Below the pieces are notes generated by a model that was not told the origin of the DNA, did no database searches, and was given only the letters and a program-made list of their open reading frames with translations. Below are positions 33,901 to 43,742 of a stretch of DNA of 64,000 nt, piece after piece (the stretch's first letter is position 1; every line of letters begins with the position of its first letter). Origin of the DNA: Corythucha ciliata (lineage: Eukaryota; Arthropoda; Insecta; Hemiptera; Tingidae); assembly GCA_038030265.1 (NCBI GenBank), contig CM075938.1:53127189-53191188 (forward strand). The letters run 5' to 3'. Made by a program: the position numbers and the translations under genes.

Positions 33901-36425
33901 AACTGGTGATTTGGCCGCGGATATTGATTATTCGACGGCTAAAAAACCTTTTGGCCAGGGGAAAGAAGATAGTGCTCGTTGAAACGGTCGATTTATAGCC
34001 TCATACAAAGGAAATTTAATTTTAGCCCAAAACCCCTTAACATAGCGTTTTCCATTTGCATAAAATTCACCTCTGAAGCCGAGAATTTCCACACCCGTCT
34101 TCTCTGAATTATATCATATTGGTAACGGAGAAGACGGGTGGCAATGCTCGCCTCTAGAGCTGAATTTTGAGCAAATGGAAAACGCCATTAATTGGCAATC
34201 CTCGTTAAAAACCGTAGAATTCGCCTTTCAAACTGATGAATTGACCATTAAATTGTTCATTTTTCGCTTCAAAAGTTATAATTTTTTGTCATACCCCCCT
34301 CTCAGGCATTATTCATGCTGAAAATGGGAAATTCGGTCCCTAGAAGTCAGTGAATTGCAGTCCAGAAATTGCATGTTTGCTCTAAAACTGACGATTTTAG
34401 TTTCAAAAACTGAACTATTCCACTGTAAAAGTCCTAAGCCTTGAGCCATACGTCTTCGAACAACTCACGGTAGAAAAATGTATATTAACACAACTCACCT
34501 CTTACGATTGAAAACGAATTGCAAATGAAATTTAACGTGCCCGCCGGTGCGAACCCACTGATCAATAAAAACCGTCATATCCTTGCCGGTGACGGTGAAA
34601 ATGGCTTTAGAAAAAGTCGTCGTGCTAATGACCATGTGACTCCATTGCCCAGACGAGAGTTTCGTGGCGGACGCCGTCATGGCGAGCGATAAATGTTTAT
34701 TGAGCACCTGAGAGAGCAAACAGAGTTTTAAAAATACAAAAATAAAAGTCCGAAATTGATCAATTAATTACTTGAAGAAGAAGTTCATAGCCAATGCGAT
34801 GTTCTAACATGCGAATGACCAGCTGAGCTTTCTTTCTCATCACTTCCAGATAATGAGGAGAAATAGTAGACAAATTTTTCAACGGAAAATGAAAAGGAAG
34901 CTTTGCTTTTTCCTCGACCGGCATATGACTCGGATCCATAACAATGCCGCCAAATTCTTCTTCGTACTTAACCACCTCGGCGAGATCTTTCTGTATCCAC
35001 TCGCGGTACGCGTTATTTCCGAAACATTTTTTCGAGTACAGTCCGCACAAATAGGCGGAAATGCCTTTGGGAAGCCAAGCGTCCGCACAGTTTTGCATTG
35101 AAATGAAACAACCGAAAAATTGTTCCGCGATGGCCTGAGCCATAGCTTTGCGCGTTTCATAGGTTTGGTCGATAATCTGCGCACCGTGCAGTAGGTTCGT
35201 GCTAGAAAATGGTAAAATTAGACAGAGAAGTTACTTTCCTACTGTATATTAATAAGTACCTGAGAATGCTTAAAGTAGCGTATGCATGAACAGGAATGTC
35301 AACCTCGTCGACAAATACCTGTTTATAGCACGAGTAGGGGTAACGATTCGCTAGTGTTTCCTCGTAGAATTCAAAAGCCTCGTGAACATACTTGGCCGAA
35401 ATTTTCAAATTGTTCATAAGTCCCGGCAGACAAAAATGAGTAACTTCATGCATGTAGGGGTCCACGAATATTTCAAATGGTCTTTTGAAAGAATTAAGAC
35501 AATAAATTGAATTCAAAATCAAAGGAAATCTTCAAATTTCACTTACCCTACAGCCAGGGCAATATTCGGTGCAGCCGCGGGCACATTGAGAGAATAAAAG
35601 AAAGTTTTTCTTCGCATGTCTGGCGTATAGACGACTTCAATTAAGTCTCCGCAGGAGACAGCCGTCATAGACTCGTCTACTGTGAACTCCAGGCGCCACG
35701 TGCACGGTTCAGAATAACTGTCGACGCATGGAAACCACAGACGGGTAGAATTCTCGTAGCAACAGGTGAACATGTGAGCTCCACGCTATTGGAAAACTTA
35801 TAAAGTGAGACGCAATATTTCACCAAACAACCCCTCCCGCCCCTCTCTCGCACAATTATACCTCTGCTAGAGTACCCTCGCCTTCAGGAATAACAAAGTG
35901 AACTCCACCCTGAGGTTGTTCCAACGAGAATTCGACGCCGACACGAAGATTTTTCCCTTCGCCTACTAACGACTGAGCTTCAGGCGGAATTGAAATGACT
36001 AGCTCACCGCCGCCAGCGTCGATGTCCGTATGACCTGCGGCGGTGGCATGAGCATTACTAAAGAAAGCTAAAGATCTTCTGTAAAGAAAATTATTTTCAA
36101 ATTTCTACATTGTACCCTCGTTCTGGAATCAACTCACTCTATTTCATTTCCAGCGGCTATGTCCAAAAATGGGTCAAAATACTGAAAAGGTGCTTCTATA
36201 CTGTCGTTGAGTGAAACCCTGTAAATTCGACATTGTTTGGCGTTCAACCTAATCGTTTTTAGAGTATCCTTTGTCGGTACAATAGTGAGTTCTACGCAAC
36301 CCTGTAAAAAAAAAAAAGACATCAAGTATCACTTTTTCCACGCCATACGTTTCGCGTAAGTTGGTCTCTTACGATGATGCTCTTCCTTTGAAAATTAATT
36401 CCCGTCAAGCTGACTATTTGGTGAA
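24967..36425 (-). CDS. TAF2: TFIID subunit 2 (TAF2), 17 visible exons, 5' end missing
   Basis: TAF2 is the M1-peptidase-like subunit of TFIID, the nuclear RNA polymerase II initiation complex. The exons, 5' to 3', are 36373-36425, 36138-36301, 35862-36078, 35547-35785, 35260-35481, 34772-35201, 34499-34707, 27561-27681, 27383-27501, 27055-27307, 26840-26980, 26667-26776, 26526-26609, 26255-26466, 25974-26196, 25781-25904 and 24967-25716. All junctions are GT-AG and keep the frame, giving 1,222 residues, close to the roughly 1,200 of human TAF2. Signatures include [55 protein letters not shown] and [11 protein letters not shown]. The peptidase helix reads [10 protein letters not shown] where active M1 enzymes have HEXXH, so it is catalytically dead, as known for the family. 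The Lys/His/Asp-rich tail covers about residues 1130-1205. Most introns are 50-80 bp, but the one at 27682-34498 is 6.8 kb. Confidence 0.97.
28409..29395 (+). pseudogene. LINE ORF1 remnant with DUF4780-like domain
   Basis: Frame 28409-28846 is Gly/Arg/Pro-rich and low in complexity. Frame 28931-29155 continues in the same phase after stops and reads [20 protein letters not shown], then a [11 protein letters not shown] segment. The domain continues in another phase from 29152 with [21 protein letters not shown] sequence, [20 protein letters not shown] and [11 protein letters not shown]. The order and motifs resemble the DUF4780 domain of arthropod non-LTR retrotransposon ORF1 proteins. At least one frameshift (near 29155) and one stop inactivate it. 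Confidence 0.65.
29400..30185 (+). pseudogene. LINE reverse transcriptase remnant
   Basis: The frame ending at 29877 contains [55 protein letters not shown] and [10 protein letters not shown], that is, fingers and palm motif A of R1-like reverse transcriptases. The YADD-bearing part is missing. From 29945 another phase carries the thumb end, with YGAYILLSG and [22 protein letters not shown]9 tract at 29895 lies at the break. The upstream side is fused in frame to the ORF1 remnant, so the endonuclease has been deleted. Confidence 0.8.
30616..30624 (+). repeat. 9-bp target-site duplication, left copy
   Basis: AAAGCCTTT directly precedes the foldback element and is repeated exactly at 32839-32847 directly after it. 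Confidence 0.9.
30803..31300 (+). repeat. Left-arm tandem units (~149 bp) of the foldback element
   Basis: Each unit contains TTTGTTTCGCGGCATATTCC, CGTCTCATTATCGTTTG and a small hairpin made of GTGTCGGG and CCCGACAC around CTAAGTTCACGCAA. The last unit is more diverged (TTTCACGGCACATTCC near 31261). Confidence 0.85.
31680..32700 (-). repeat. Right-arm tandem units (~149 bp) of the foldback element
   Basis: These are the same units in inverse orientation; the marker CGAAACAAACGATTCCGC recurs near 31757, 31898, 32048, 32197, 32347 and 32497, and a variant near 32645. The arm is longer than the left one by about three units, and units alternate between two slightly different versions (CTAAAATAACG versus CTAAACAAACG). 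Confidence 0.85.
32839..32847 (+). repeat. 9-bp target-site duplication, right copy
   Basis: AAAGCCTTT, identical to 30616-30624. It joins directly to the interrupted RNase H reading frame of the LINE. Confidence 0.9.
33310..34498. other. Rest of the large TAF2 intron
   Basis: After the LINE end the sequence is AT-rich with weak short-period similarity to the ~21-bp family (AAAACTGGTGATTTGG, AAACTGGCAAATCAG). Apart from the hairpin at 34045-34185 I see no defined element. Confidence 0.4.
34045..34185. repeat. Short palindromic element (141 bp)
   Basis: GCGTTTTCCATTTGC at 34045-34059 is exactly complementary to GCAAATGGAAAACGC at 34171-34185. The inner arms also pair in large part (CACCCGTCTTCTC at about 34093 with GAGAAGACGGGTG at about 34128). 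This is a compact MITE-like hairpin without coding capacity in the large TAF2 intron. Confidence 0.7.
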
Positions 36426-37130
36426 CTGTAAAAGATCGAAAAAATTGTTTCGGTTAAGAACCAACAAATTTACTGAACTCATTCAACAACAAAATACGGT
36501 TTGGTGACCAGGGACGATTTTTCAATCCTGAGTGGGACGACGGTGGGGGGGGGGGGAGTTCAACTCAGCTTGTTGTGCCGAGTCGCCAGTTTCAGGAGCG
36601 CGATAATTTTGGATACGCTACTGTCGCGAAACTATAAATTTGGTTATGTCTTATAGCCAATGAAACAGGCTATAATTTATACATATGCCAGCATATGTAT
36701 GCCATAGAATATTTGTTTCATATAGGAAGGGGGTAGTTCGGGGTTTAAACGTCGAAAACCCCAATTTCAGCCGAGCTACTCGGTTGGTGTGATTATGCCT
36801 TTAAAAATATATCAATTTCACGTGGTTTACTGTTCACTGAAAAAGCCGAGGGGGGGGGGGGAGTTCAAAGGGCCAGCGAAACGTATTAAATCCAGGTGGG
36901 TACTAATTTCCCGTTTCGGGACTTGGGTCCCCCCCTAATTTTTATTTGGACGTGACACCTGCAGAGAGACGGAAATGGTGGACAGCTCAAGGCGATTTTT
37001 CTTTCTTTATTTTTTTATTTATTCATTTTCATTTTGTTGCAGGAACCACAATATAAGCATTACAACGTCAAATCTTATATACTTACTAATACATTAACTA
37101 AAAATAAATAATATATAAAACATATAAATA
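36426..37130. other. Region upstream of the first visible TAF2 exon
   Basis: Contains G tracts at about 36544 and 36850 and AT-rich sequence. On the current gene model it is the start of a long TAF2 intron 1. I find no further exon in it. Confidence 0.4.
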
Positions 37131-37400
37131 AATACAAAACAACTTCACAGTCAACCCTGAGGTCTACTCTCAGCTATCAAAAAACTCCTCGATGGAGTAA
37201 ATGGCTTAGTCTATAAGGTGTCTCTTTGTTAGCGCTTAAACTCAGAAGCACCTAACATCCTGAACGAGCTCGGAAGCCCGTTAAATAGCCGAATCGAAAC
37301 AGCTCGGAAACCCGTCATCACCTTTGAGAGACGAGAGAACGGGCAAGACCAAATCACCCTTGTGCCTATAGCTCACTACCTGCCGAACAAGTATGACACG
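37130..37400 (-). pseudogene. C-terminal remnant of a CR1-like LINE
   Basis: On the minus strand, conceptual translation in two phases gives HKGDLVLPVLSSLKG, then after a shift FRAVSIRLFNGLPSSFRMLG and SEFKR. This is the usual end of CR1/L2-type LINE proteins (a basic-strand segment, then a W/LFNxLP motif and an AFK motif). AT-rich sequence follows downstream. Frameshifts and stops show it is dead. Confidence 0.5.
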
Positions 37401-37683
37401 ACGTTTCGGTCTCTATTCAGATTCCGGTCCGAGAACCGATTGTTCCCGCCACACGAACAGGTTTTAATTCGACTTCAACCAGGCACGAATTCGTGTCTAG
37501 GGAACAGAAAGCAATTAGAGCCTTTCACACATGTCCGGTTTAGTTTCGGTTCGGTTTCTAAAAGCAATTAATAGGTAGCGAGTTGTATTTTCATGGGAGA
37601 AAAAACAAGGACAAATTAAAAAACTCAACCGAGATCTGAGGGTGAGGTGCAGCCTCCGTTTCGAACTTCAGCTATTCAATGAG

Positions 37684-38660
37684 CCCAGGGGCGGATACAC
37701 AGATTTGACCGGTCCGGGGCACTGGGAAAATATCGGCCCAATATATTATATGTAAGTATATGTATACGTCGCATCCATGTCGAGTAATTGTCCACTTCAC
37801 AACTAATTCAACTATGCAACTACTACTAAGCATCCAACTCAACTAAGCATACTTATTCGCTTCTAAAATGGTGCTAATTCAGTACTAAAATGGGGGAAAA
37901 ATCGCTAATGCGCAGGTAAAATTCAAGGCAAAAATTATGAAAAACTGCCCATTGAAAAATAGAATTGAGAGAACGTCAATCCGCTATTTCCAGAGGCAAC
38001 TTCATGGCTGAAATTGAGAAAAAACGCCAATTCGTTGGATTATGTTGCTATACATCGCTAAGTCGCTGATAAAATGGAAAAACACAGCTAAAAATCGCTG
38101 ATTAGCAGCTAAAACAGAGGGTGAAACGGTAATTCACGGCTAAATGTGAATACATCGCTAATAATTCACTGCTCAAATTGTAGAGCGAATTCGCACTTGA
38201 CGGAGAAAAAGCGCTAATTTTCTGCTAAAATGGAGAGAACGCGCTAAATCATGGCTAAAATATGAAGGCGGCGCTAATTTGCTGCTAAGCTTAAGAACGA
38301 GCGCTAATTCGTAGATATAAATGTGAATATCGCTAATTCGCACTTCTTAAGCTGAGGAAAAGCTAACTCACGGCTAAAATTGAGAAAATGTTTTAATTCG
38401 TCGCTATGTGTGAATACGTCGTCGCTAATCCGCTTCTAAAATAAAAAAAAAGTGCTATTTCACTGCGAAAATGGAAAAAATCGCTAATCCGCAGGTAAAA
38501 TGTGGGAGAAGCGCTAATTCACGGAAAAAATTGAGAAAAACTGTCCATTCTATGGTAAAATTAACAAAATGCCAATAACTCGTTGGTATAATATATAAAT
38601 ACATTGCCGCAAGTCGGTGATAAAATGGAAAACAGGCGATAATTCGCACGCAGTTTTGAG
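37684..38660 (+). repeat. Dispersed end plus family-1 array
   Basis: CAGGGGCGGATACACAGATT followed by TGACCGGTCCGGGGCACTGG is a diverged copy of 21487-21543. A forward family-1 array (GCTAAAATTGAGAAAA-type units) runs from about 37855 to 38660 and reappears briefly at 38880-38935. Confidence 0.65.
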
Positions 38661-38704
38661 TTGAAAATCGTTATTGTTCGGTAAGTCTCTCTGACAAGAC
38701 GTTG

Positions 38705-38870
38705 ATGAAAAGTCGGACATCCCGTATAATTGAGTGCCAAGCCTCGCTTTCCTTCAAGTACCGATTTCCGGGGAAAACATTGTCAGTTTTTGGATAGAAA
38801 GCAATTGCAGGAATAGAACAGAAGGCGAAAACCGATAGTTTCCCCAACGAAGATCCCACTTCTGACATTA
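38705..38870 (+). repeat. Dispersed repeat shared with 15774-15905
   Basis: Contains AAAAGTCGGAC, GTACCGATTTCCGGGGAAAA, CAGTTTTTGGATAGAAAG and AAAACCGATAGTTTCCC in the same order as at 15774-15905. The minus-strand frame of 65 codons over it is a chance frame. Confidence 0.6.
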
Positions 38871-39399
38871 GTTGTTGAATACGAAAGTACAGAGCTAATC
38901 CGCTTTAAAAATGGAAAAAAGCGCTAATTCACCGCCAGCGGGAGCCGGACCTGCTCAACTGAACGGTGATCTCATTGTCTGATTTAATCATTGTTACCTA
39001 ATTATGAATTGTTACCTAATTTATTAACTGTTAAATTAACAACTTGGAAGTGTTATTGGACAGAAACCCTCCCTCAAGTTCCATTATAGTACCCCTGCAC
39101 AAAATGAAGACCCCCAATCACTAGTAAGCCCATCACATAGTATTGTAATACTGCAAGTATTTAAAAATAAAAAAGTAGAAAGGTAGGTATACATATATTT
39201 TCACCCACCAGCATTCGTAACTGAAAAAGATTGCGAGATCCTACGGACCAGCAATGCCAATGAGAGATTGCGAACCCTAGTAGAGTAGTAGAGATGCAAT
39301 AAGCCTTTGGAGAATACAGATAATATCCCCTAGTAGGTAGGGCCTATATGTACCCCCAGAATGGTGTTGTGTTCACCTGGTATAAAAGCTAGGGTTTCA

Positions 39400-39640
39400 A
39401 GTATTGAGTGGTGAAAATAAAGTCGCGCGACCCACAGGAACTTGCGACAGCATTTCGAGTGTCGCCAGCGATAATTGGTCGCCGCGACACGTGTGCATTG
39501 CCCATTGAATTATATGTTTCTGTATGGTCGCGGCGATAAGTGTCGCAATGACCGCGCGACACTGGTCGCCGCGGCACATGTGCATTGCCCCATTGAATTA
39601 TAAGTTTCTCTGCGGTCGCAGCGACCGCGCCGCTCGTGTG
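39400..39640. repeat. GC-rich imperfect repeat segment
   Basis: Two imperfect direct copies of a block (CGCCGCGACACGTGTGCATTG and CGCCGCGGCACATGTGCATTG, each followed by CCCATTGAATTATA-like sequence) lie about 105 bp apart, with many CGCG cores. The base composition differs sharply from its AT-rich surroundings. Related CGGCACCGC blocks recur at 39740-39840 and 45550-45600. Confidence 0.5.
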
Positions 39641-39874
39641 CACCGGGTCTTAGGAATCGGACTATGGTCAATACAGCTAATTTTAAAGCATTTTAGTCGT
39701 ACATTTAGGCCCAGAGCACGCTTGCGTTTTTCCAAGCTGCGGCGCGGCGGTGGCACCGCTCTGGCGGTCTGTATTGTCTTAAAATACATTAGTTGCTATG
39801 AAACAATGCACACATGCGGTTTTTCTAGTCGCGGCACCGCTTTCAAATAAGAAGTTGGAGGAAACTCGAATTTC

Positions 39875-40297
39875 AAAAAAGTTTTGTTCCGACAGCAGCC
39901 TGTCGGGAAAAGTGCATTTCATTCATGCGACAATCGAGTCAAACCTCATAAGTTAGAACGAGATCAATCAATTGTGAATGACATTTAGGCCGTGGTATAG
40001 AAAGTAAAAATAATAAAATCGTGTTTCTTTTTACCGCAGGCCCCTTTATTGGCACCAACTGAGGGGGAACAAAATGATGAAAATGAAAAATGAAACAGAG
40101 TCGGTTTGGTTGCCTAATATACACGATATGGGAAGGGGAATCTTGTTAGAGGAGTTATTTGCAATTAAAATCTTTATCCCGGCCTAAATTTCATTCATAA
40201 TTGATTGATCTCGTTCTAACTTATGAGGTTTGACTCGATTGTCGCATGAATGAAATGCACTTTTCCCGACAGGCTGCTGTCGGAACAAAACTTTTTT
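39875..40297. mobile_element. 423-bp inverted-repeat element (MITE-like)
   Basis: The first about 117 bp (39875-39991: AAAAAAGTTTTGTTCCGACA and on to ACATTTAGGCC) returns inverted at 40181-40297 with very few differences. The roughly 190-bp centre has no transposase frame. Each arm contains a small inner hairpin (CCGACAG and CTGTCGG). I see no convincing target-site duplication. Confidence 0.75.
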
Positions 40298-40860
40298 CAG
40301 ATTACGTTAATTTTCAGATCAGTTACATTAGGTTAAATGGTATGTCACAATTTCATCATTGCGGAATGCGGTGTGCCTGGGTTCGAATCCGAAACAATTT
40401 TTTTTAAATTTTTTTTTGGTCCTCCCTGTTTGGCCCACCTCAGAATTTTTTACTCAAGATTTATTAAGCTGTAGGCAAATCGAATCAAAAAGACGGCTCA
40501 AAATAGAATGTCAATGAAATTTTTTGGTAATTGGGTGGTCCAGTAAGGCATAGCATTAATTTAATAGCTCCCCTCCGCCGAGAACTCCCCTGCCATATCA
40601 ACGGATTTGGTTCACTAGGGTCTCATACGAAAGCGCGTTCATTTCTCAGTAAGCGAGTCAATTTTGGGGGCAATTGAAGCAACAGCCGTGCGATAGCGAA
40701 TTTTCAACTAATTCAAACCCCACTTTCACACCGTTCCCGTGGACCGATTTATCTGGATCACGAACTCGTCCGAGATATTCACGCTATTGATTTTTAGACC
40801 AAATTTGGTTGCCCTAAGTAAAAATTGCGACCATGATCGTGCTAACAAGCCAGGGGCCAT

Positions 40861-42291
40861 ATACAGGGTGGATCCGTATAAGTGTGACAAAAATTTTTGG
40901 GTAAAACTACGTCAAACGTGGAGTAAAATGGTACCTTCGGAAGTGTCCTACGTCGATCCGTTCCGGAGTTATGATTTTTTTTGTATTTAAAAAAGTAACC
41001 AATGCTTGCTTCGAAAAATCCGCAATTTCTCGGCTTACATCGCACCAAATCCAAAAAGTGATGCCATTTTCAGAAACTACGGAACATTTCCTTTAGGATA
41101 GAGGCCATTTTATTGCTTGAAATAATCGTCAACACCCAGAAATCTGGCATTTTTTCCATAAATTTACGTGTCCTCTAAAATTTGTCCGTTTTACGAAAAG
41201 TCGCTGTACCCAAACAGCTTTCTCAACAGATTTTCGGTATATCACAAAAACTTCCCCGTCTTCTAAGTTTCCTTTTGGCGTGTTCACATTTCATGTTACC
41301 ACTGACGTTTCTCACAAAAACGTCACGAGAATGCACAAAAACCGTGTTTTTGCGAAACATGGACCATTGTCTACGGTATTCGTGAAGGGTGCAGGGAGAT
41401 CGGCGGTAAGTGAGAACAGTATATCTTACCATGGAGAAGGCAAGAGGCATTCGATTTGACCCCTTCCCCCACCAGTGATTCATTAAATTGTCGCCATTCA
41501 GGGGGGGGGGGGTATAATTGAATGCCGTTTGCCTACGATATCTTCTCCTTCCTAAAATATTCTGTCCTCCCTTTCTAAAACAGTATTTTGACAGAAAAAT
41601 ATAGGCGATTGCCTATGTGCCAGGTGCCAACAATATTCGTGAAGGGTGCTCAGAGATCGGCTAAAATGGATGGGGAGGGGGGTCAAATTGAATGTCTCTT
41701 GCCTGCGGTATCTTCTCCATGGTAAGATATCCTGTTCTCACTAACTGCCGATCTCTCCGCACCCTTCACGAATTCCGTAGACAATGGCCCATGTTTCGTA
41801 AAAACACGGTTTTTGTGCATTCTCGTGACGTTTTTGTGAGAAACGTCAGTGGTAACATGAAATGTGAACACGCCAAAAGGAAGCTTAGAAGACGGGGACG
41901 TTTTTGTGATACACCGAAAATCTGTTGAGAAAGCTGTTTGGGTACAGCGACTTTTCGTAAAACGGACAAATTTTAGAGGACACGTAAATTTATGGAAAAA
42001 ATGCCAGATTTCTGGGTGTTGACGATTATTTCAAGCAATAAAATGGCCTCTATCCTAAAGGAAATGTTCCGTAGTTTCTGAAAATGGCATCACTTTTTGG
42101 ATTTCGTGAGATATAAGCCGAGAAATTGTGGATTTTTTGAAGCAAGCATTGGTTACTTTATTAAACACAAAAAAAATCATAACTCCGGAACGGATCGACG
42201 TTGGACGCTTCCGAAGGTACCATTTTACTCCACGTTTAACGTAGTTTTACCCAAAAATTTTTGTCACACTTATACGGATCCACTCTGTATA
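40861..42291. mobile_element. Large palindromic element 1 of 3
   Basis: It starts ATACAGGGTGGATCCGTATA and ends TATACGGATCCACTCTGTAT. Arms of about 600 bp are near-complementary (for example CGTTTTACGAAAAGTCGCTG near 41187 with CAGCGACTTTTCGTAAAACG near 41945). The centre, about 41490-41690, holds a G12 tract. No transposase frame is present. Confidence 0.8.
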
Positions 42292-42297
42292 TATACA

Positions 42298-43742
42298 TAC
42301 AGGGTATTTCTGAAATGAATGTCAATATTTAGGCTGGTGGTTCTACGTCAGAAATGCGTCAAAAAAATTCATATTGACCCTAGTACGATTCCTAATAGTT
42401 TCCGAGATATTCACGGATTTAGTAGTTTAAAAAAGGACCTTGTTTTCTTGAAGAAAATCGTCCGTACCTTAGCAACCAGGCGAGTCACGTCAAATCTGAT
42501 GACACCGTTGGAAAGGCCAGACTTATTTCTACGCCGTTTAGTGGTATTTGCTTGAATTTCTCCAACTCCTGCTGAGAAATTCCGCGTCAAACTTGAAATT
42601 GTTTACAATACTACCTATGCTGACTAGGTTTTGAAGTCGATTTTCTCAGCAACAAGTGGTTTCCACGATGACATTTTTTCAGAAAAGTTGGCGCATGGTG
42701 TCAGCATCATTATGGTATCTTGACGTCACCTTCCATCTCGGATAATTTTTCGATTATTCCAAAATGATTGCTGAAAAATCCGTTTTAGTGCTCATTACTC
42801 AAATCGTCTTTCTTCACGAATAACTCGAGAAAAACACGATGAATGTTTACCATCCATTCTTGACTAAAAAGTGCCTCTGAAAGTAAACATTTTAAAATTA
42901 TAAAGGACTCAACTGTGCTGAAGACACACTATAGGTGATGACAAAGAACAAGTTGTGATTTAGGCCTATAAAGAAATGTCCTTATTAATCGTTGTTATTC
43001 ATCCTTATTAATAGTAGTCGCGGAAGACCCGACTCTGAGGACCATTCAACGTTTAATGAGGACATTTCTTTTAGGCCTAAATCACCACTTGTTCTGTGTC
43101 ACCACCCACTGTGTCTTCAGCACAGTTGAATTCTTCATGATTTGAAAATATTCGAGTTCAGAGGCCCTTTTTAGTCAAGAATGGATAGCAACAATTTATC
43201 AAGTTTTTTATCGAGTTATTCATGAAGAAGGATTATTGGAGTAATGAGCACCAAAACGGATTTTTCAGTCATCATTTTGCAATAATCGGAAAAATATCCG
43301 AGATGGAAGGTGATGTCAAGATACCGTAATGATGCTGACACCATGCGCCAACTTTTCTGAAAAAAGGTCACCTTGGAAACCACTTGTTGCTGAGAAAATC
43401 GACTTCAAAACCTAGTCAGCATGGGTAATATTGTAAACAATTTCAAGTTTGACGCGGAATTTCTCAGCAGGAGAGGGAGAAATTCAAGCAAATAACACTA
43501 AACGACATAGAAAAAAGTCTGACCTTTCCAACGGTGCCACCAGATTTGACGTGACTCATCTGGTTGCTAAGGTACGGACGATTTTCTTCAAGAAAACAAG
43601 GTCATTTTGAAAACTACTAAATCCGTGAATATCTCGGAAACTATTAGGAATCGTACTAGGGTCAATATGAATTTTTTTGACGCATTTCTGACGTAGAACC
43701 ACCAGCCTAAATATTGACATCCATTTCAGAAACACCCTGTAT
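42298..43742. mobile_element. Large palindromic element 2 of 3
   Basis: It starts TACAGGGTATTTCTGAAATG and ends CATTTCAGAAACACCCTGTAT. Both arms (about 600 bp) include TAGTTTCCGAGATATTCACG or its complement. It follows element 1 after six bases, and its last bases overlap the start of element 3. The sequence of its arms is unrelated to element 1 apart from the termini and a short GAGATAT-type motif. Confidence 0.8.

Noticed and set aside
40365..40400. Possible tRNA (GGGTTCGAATCC at about 40379)
   Set aside because: Only a B-box-like string is present. No A box, anticodon arm or acceptor pairing can be drawn.
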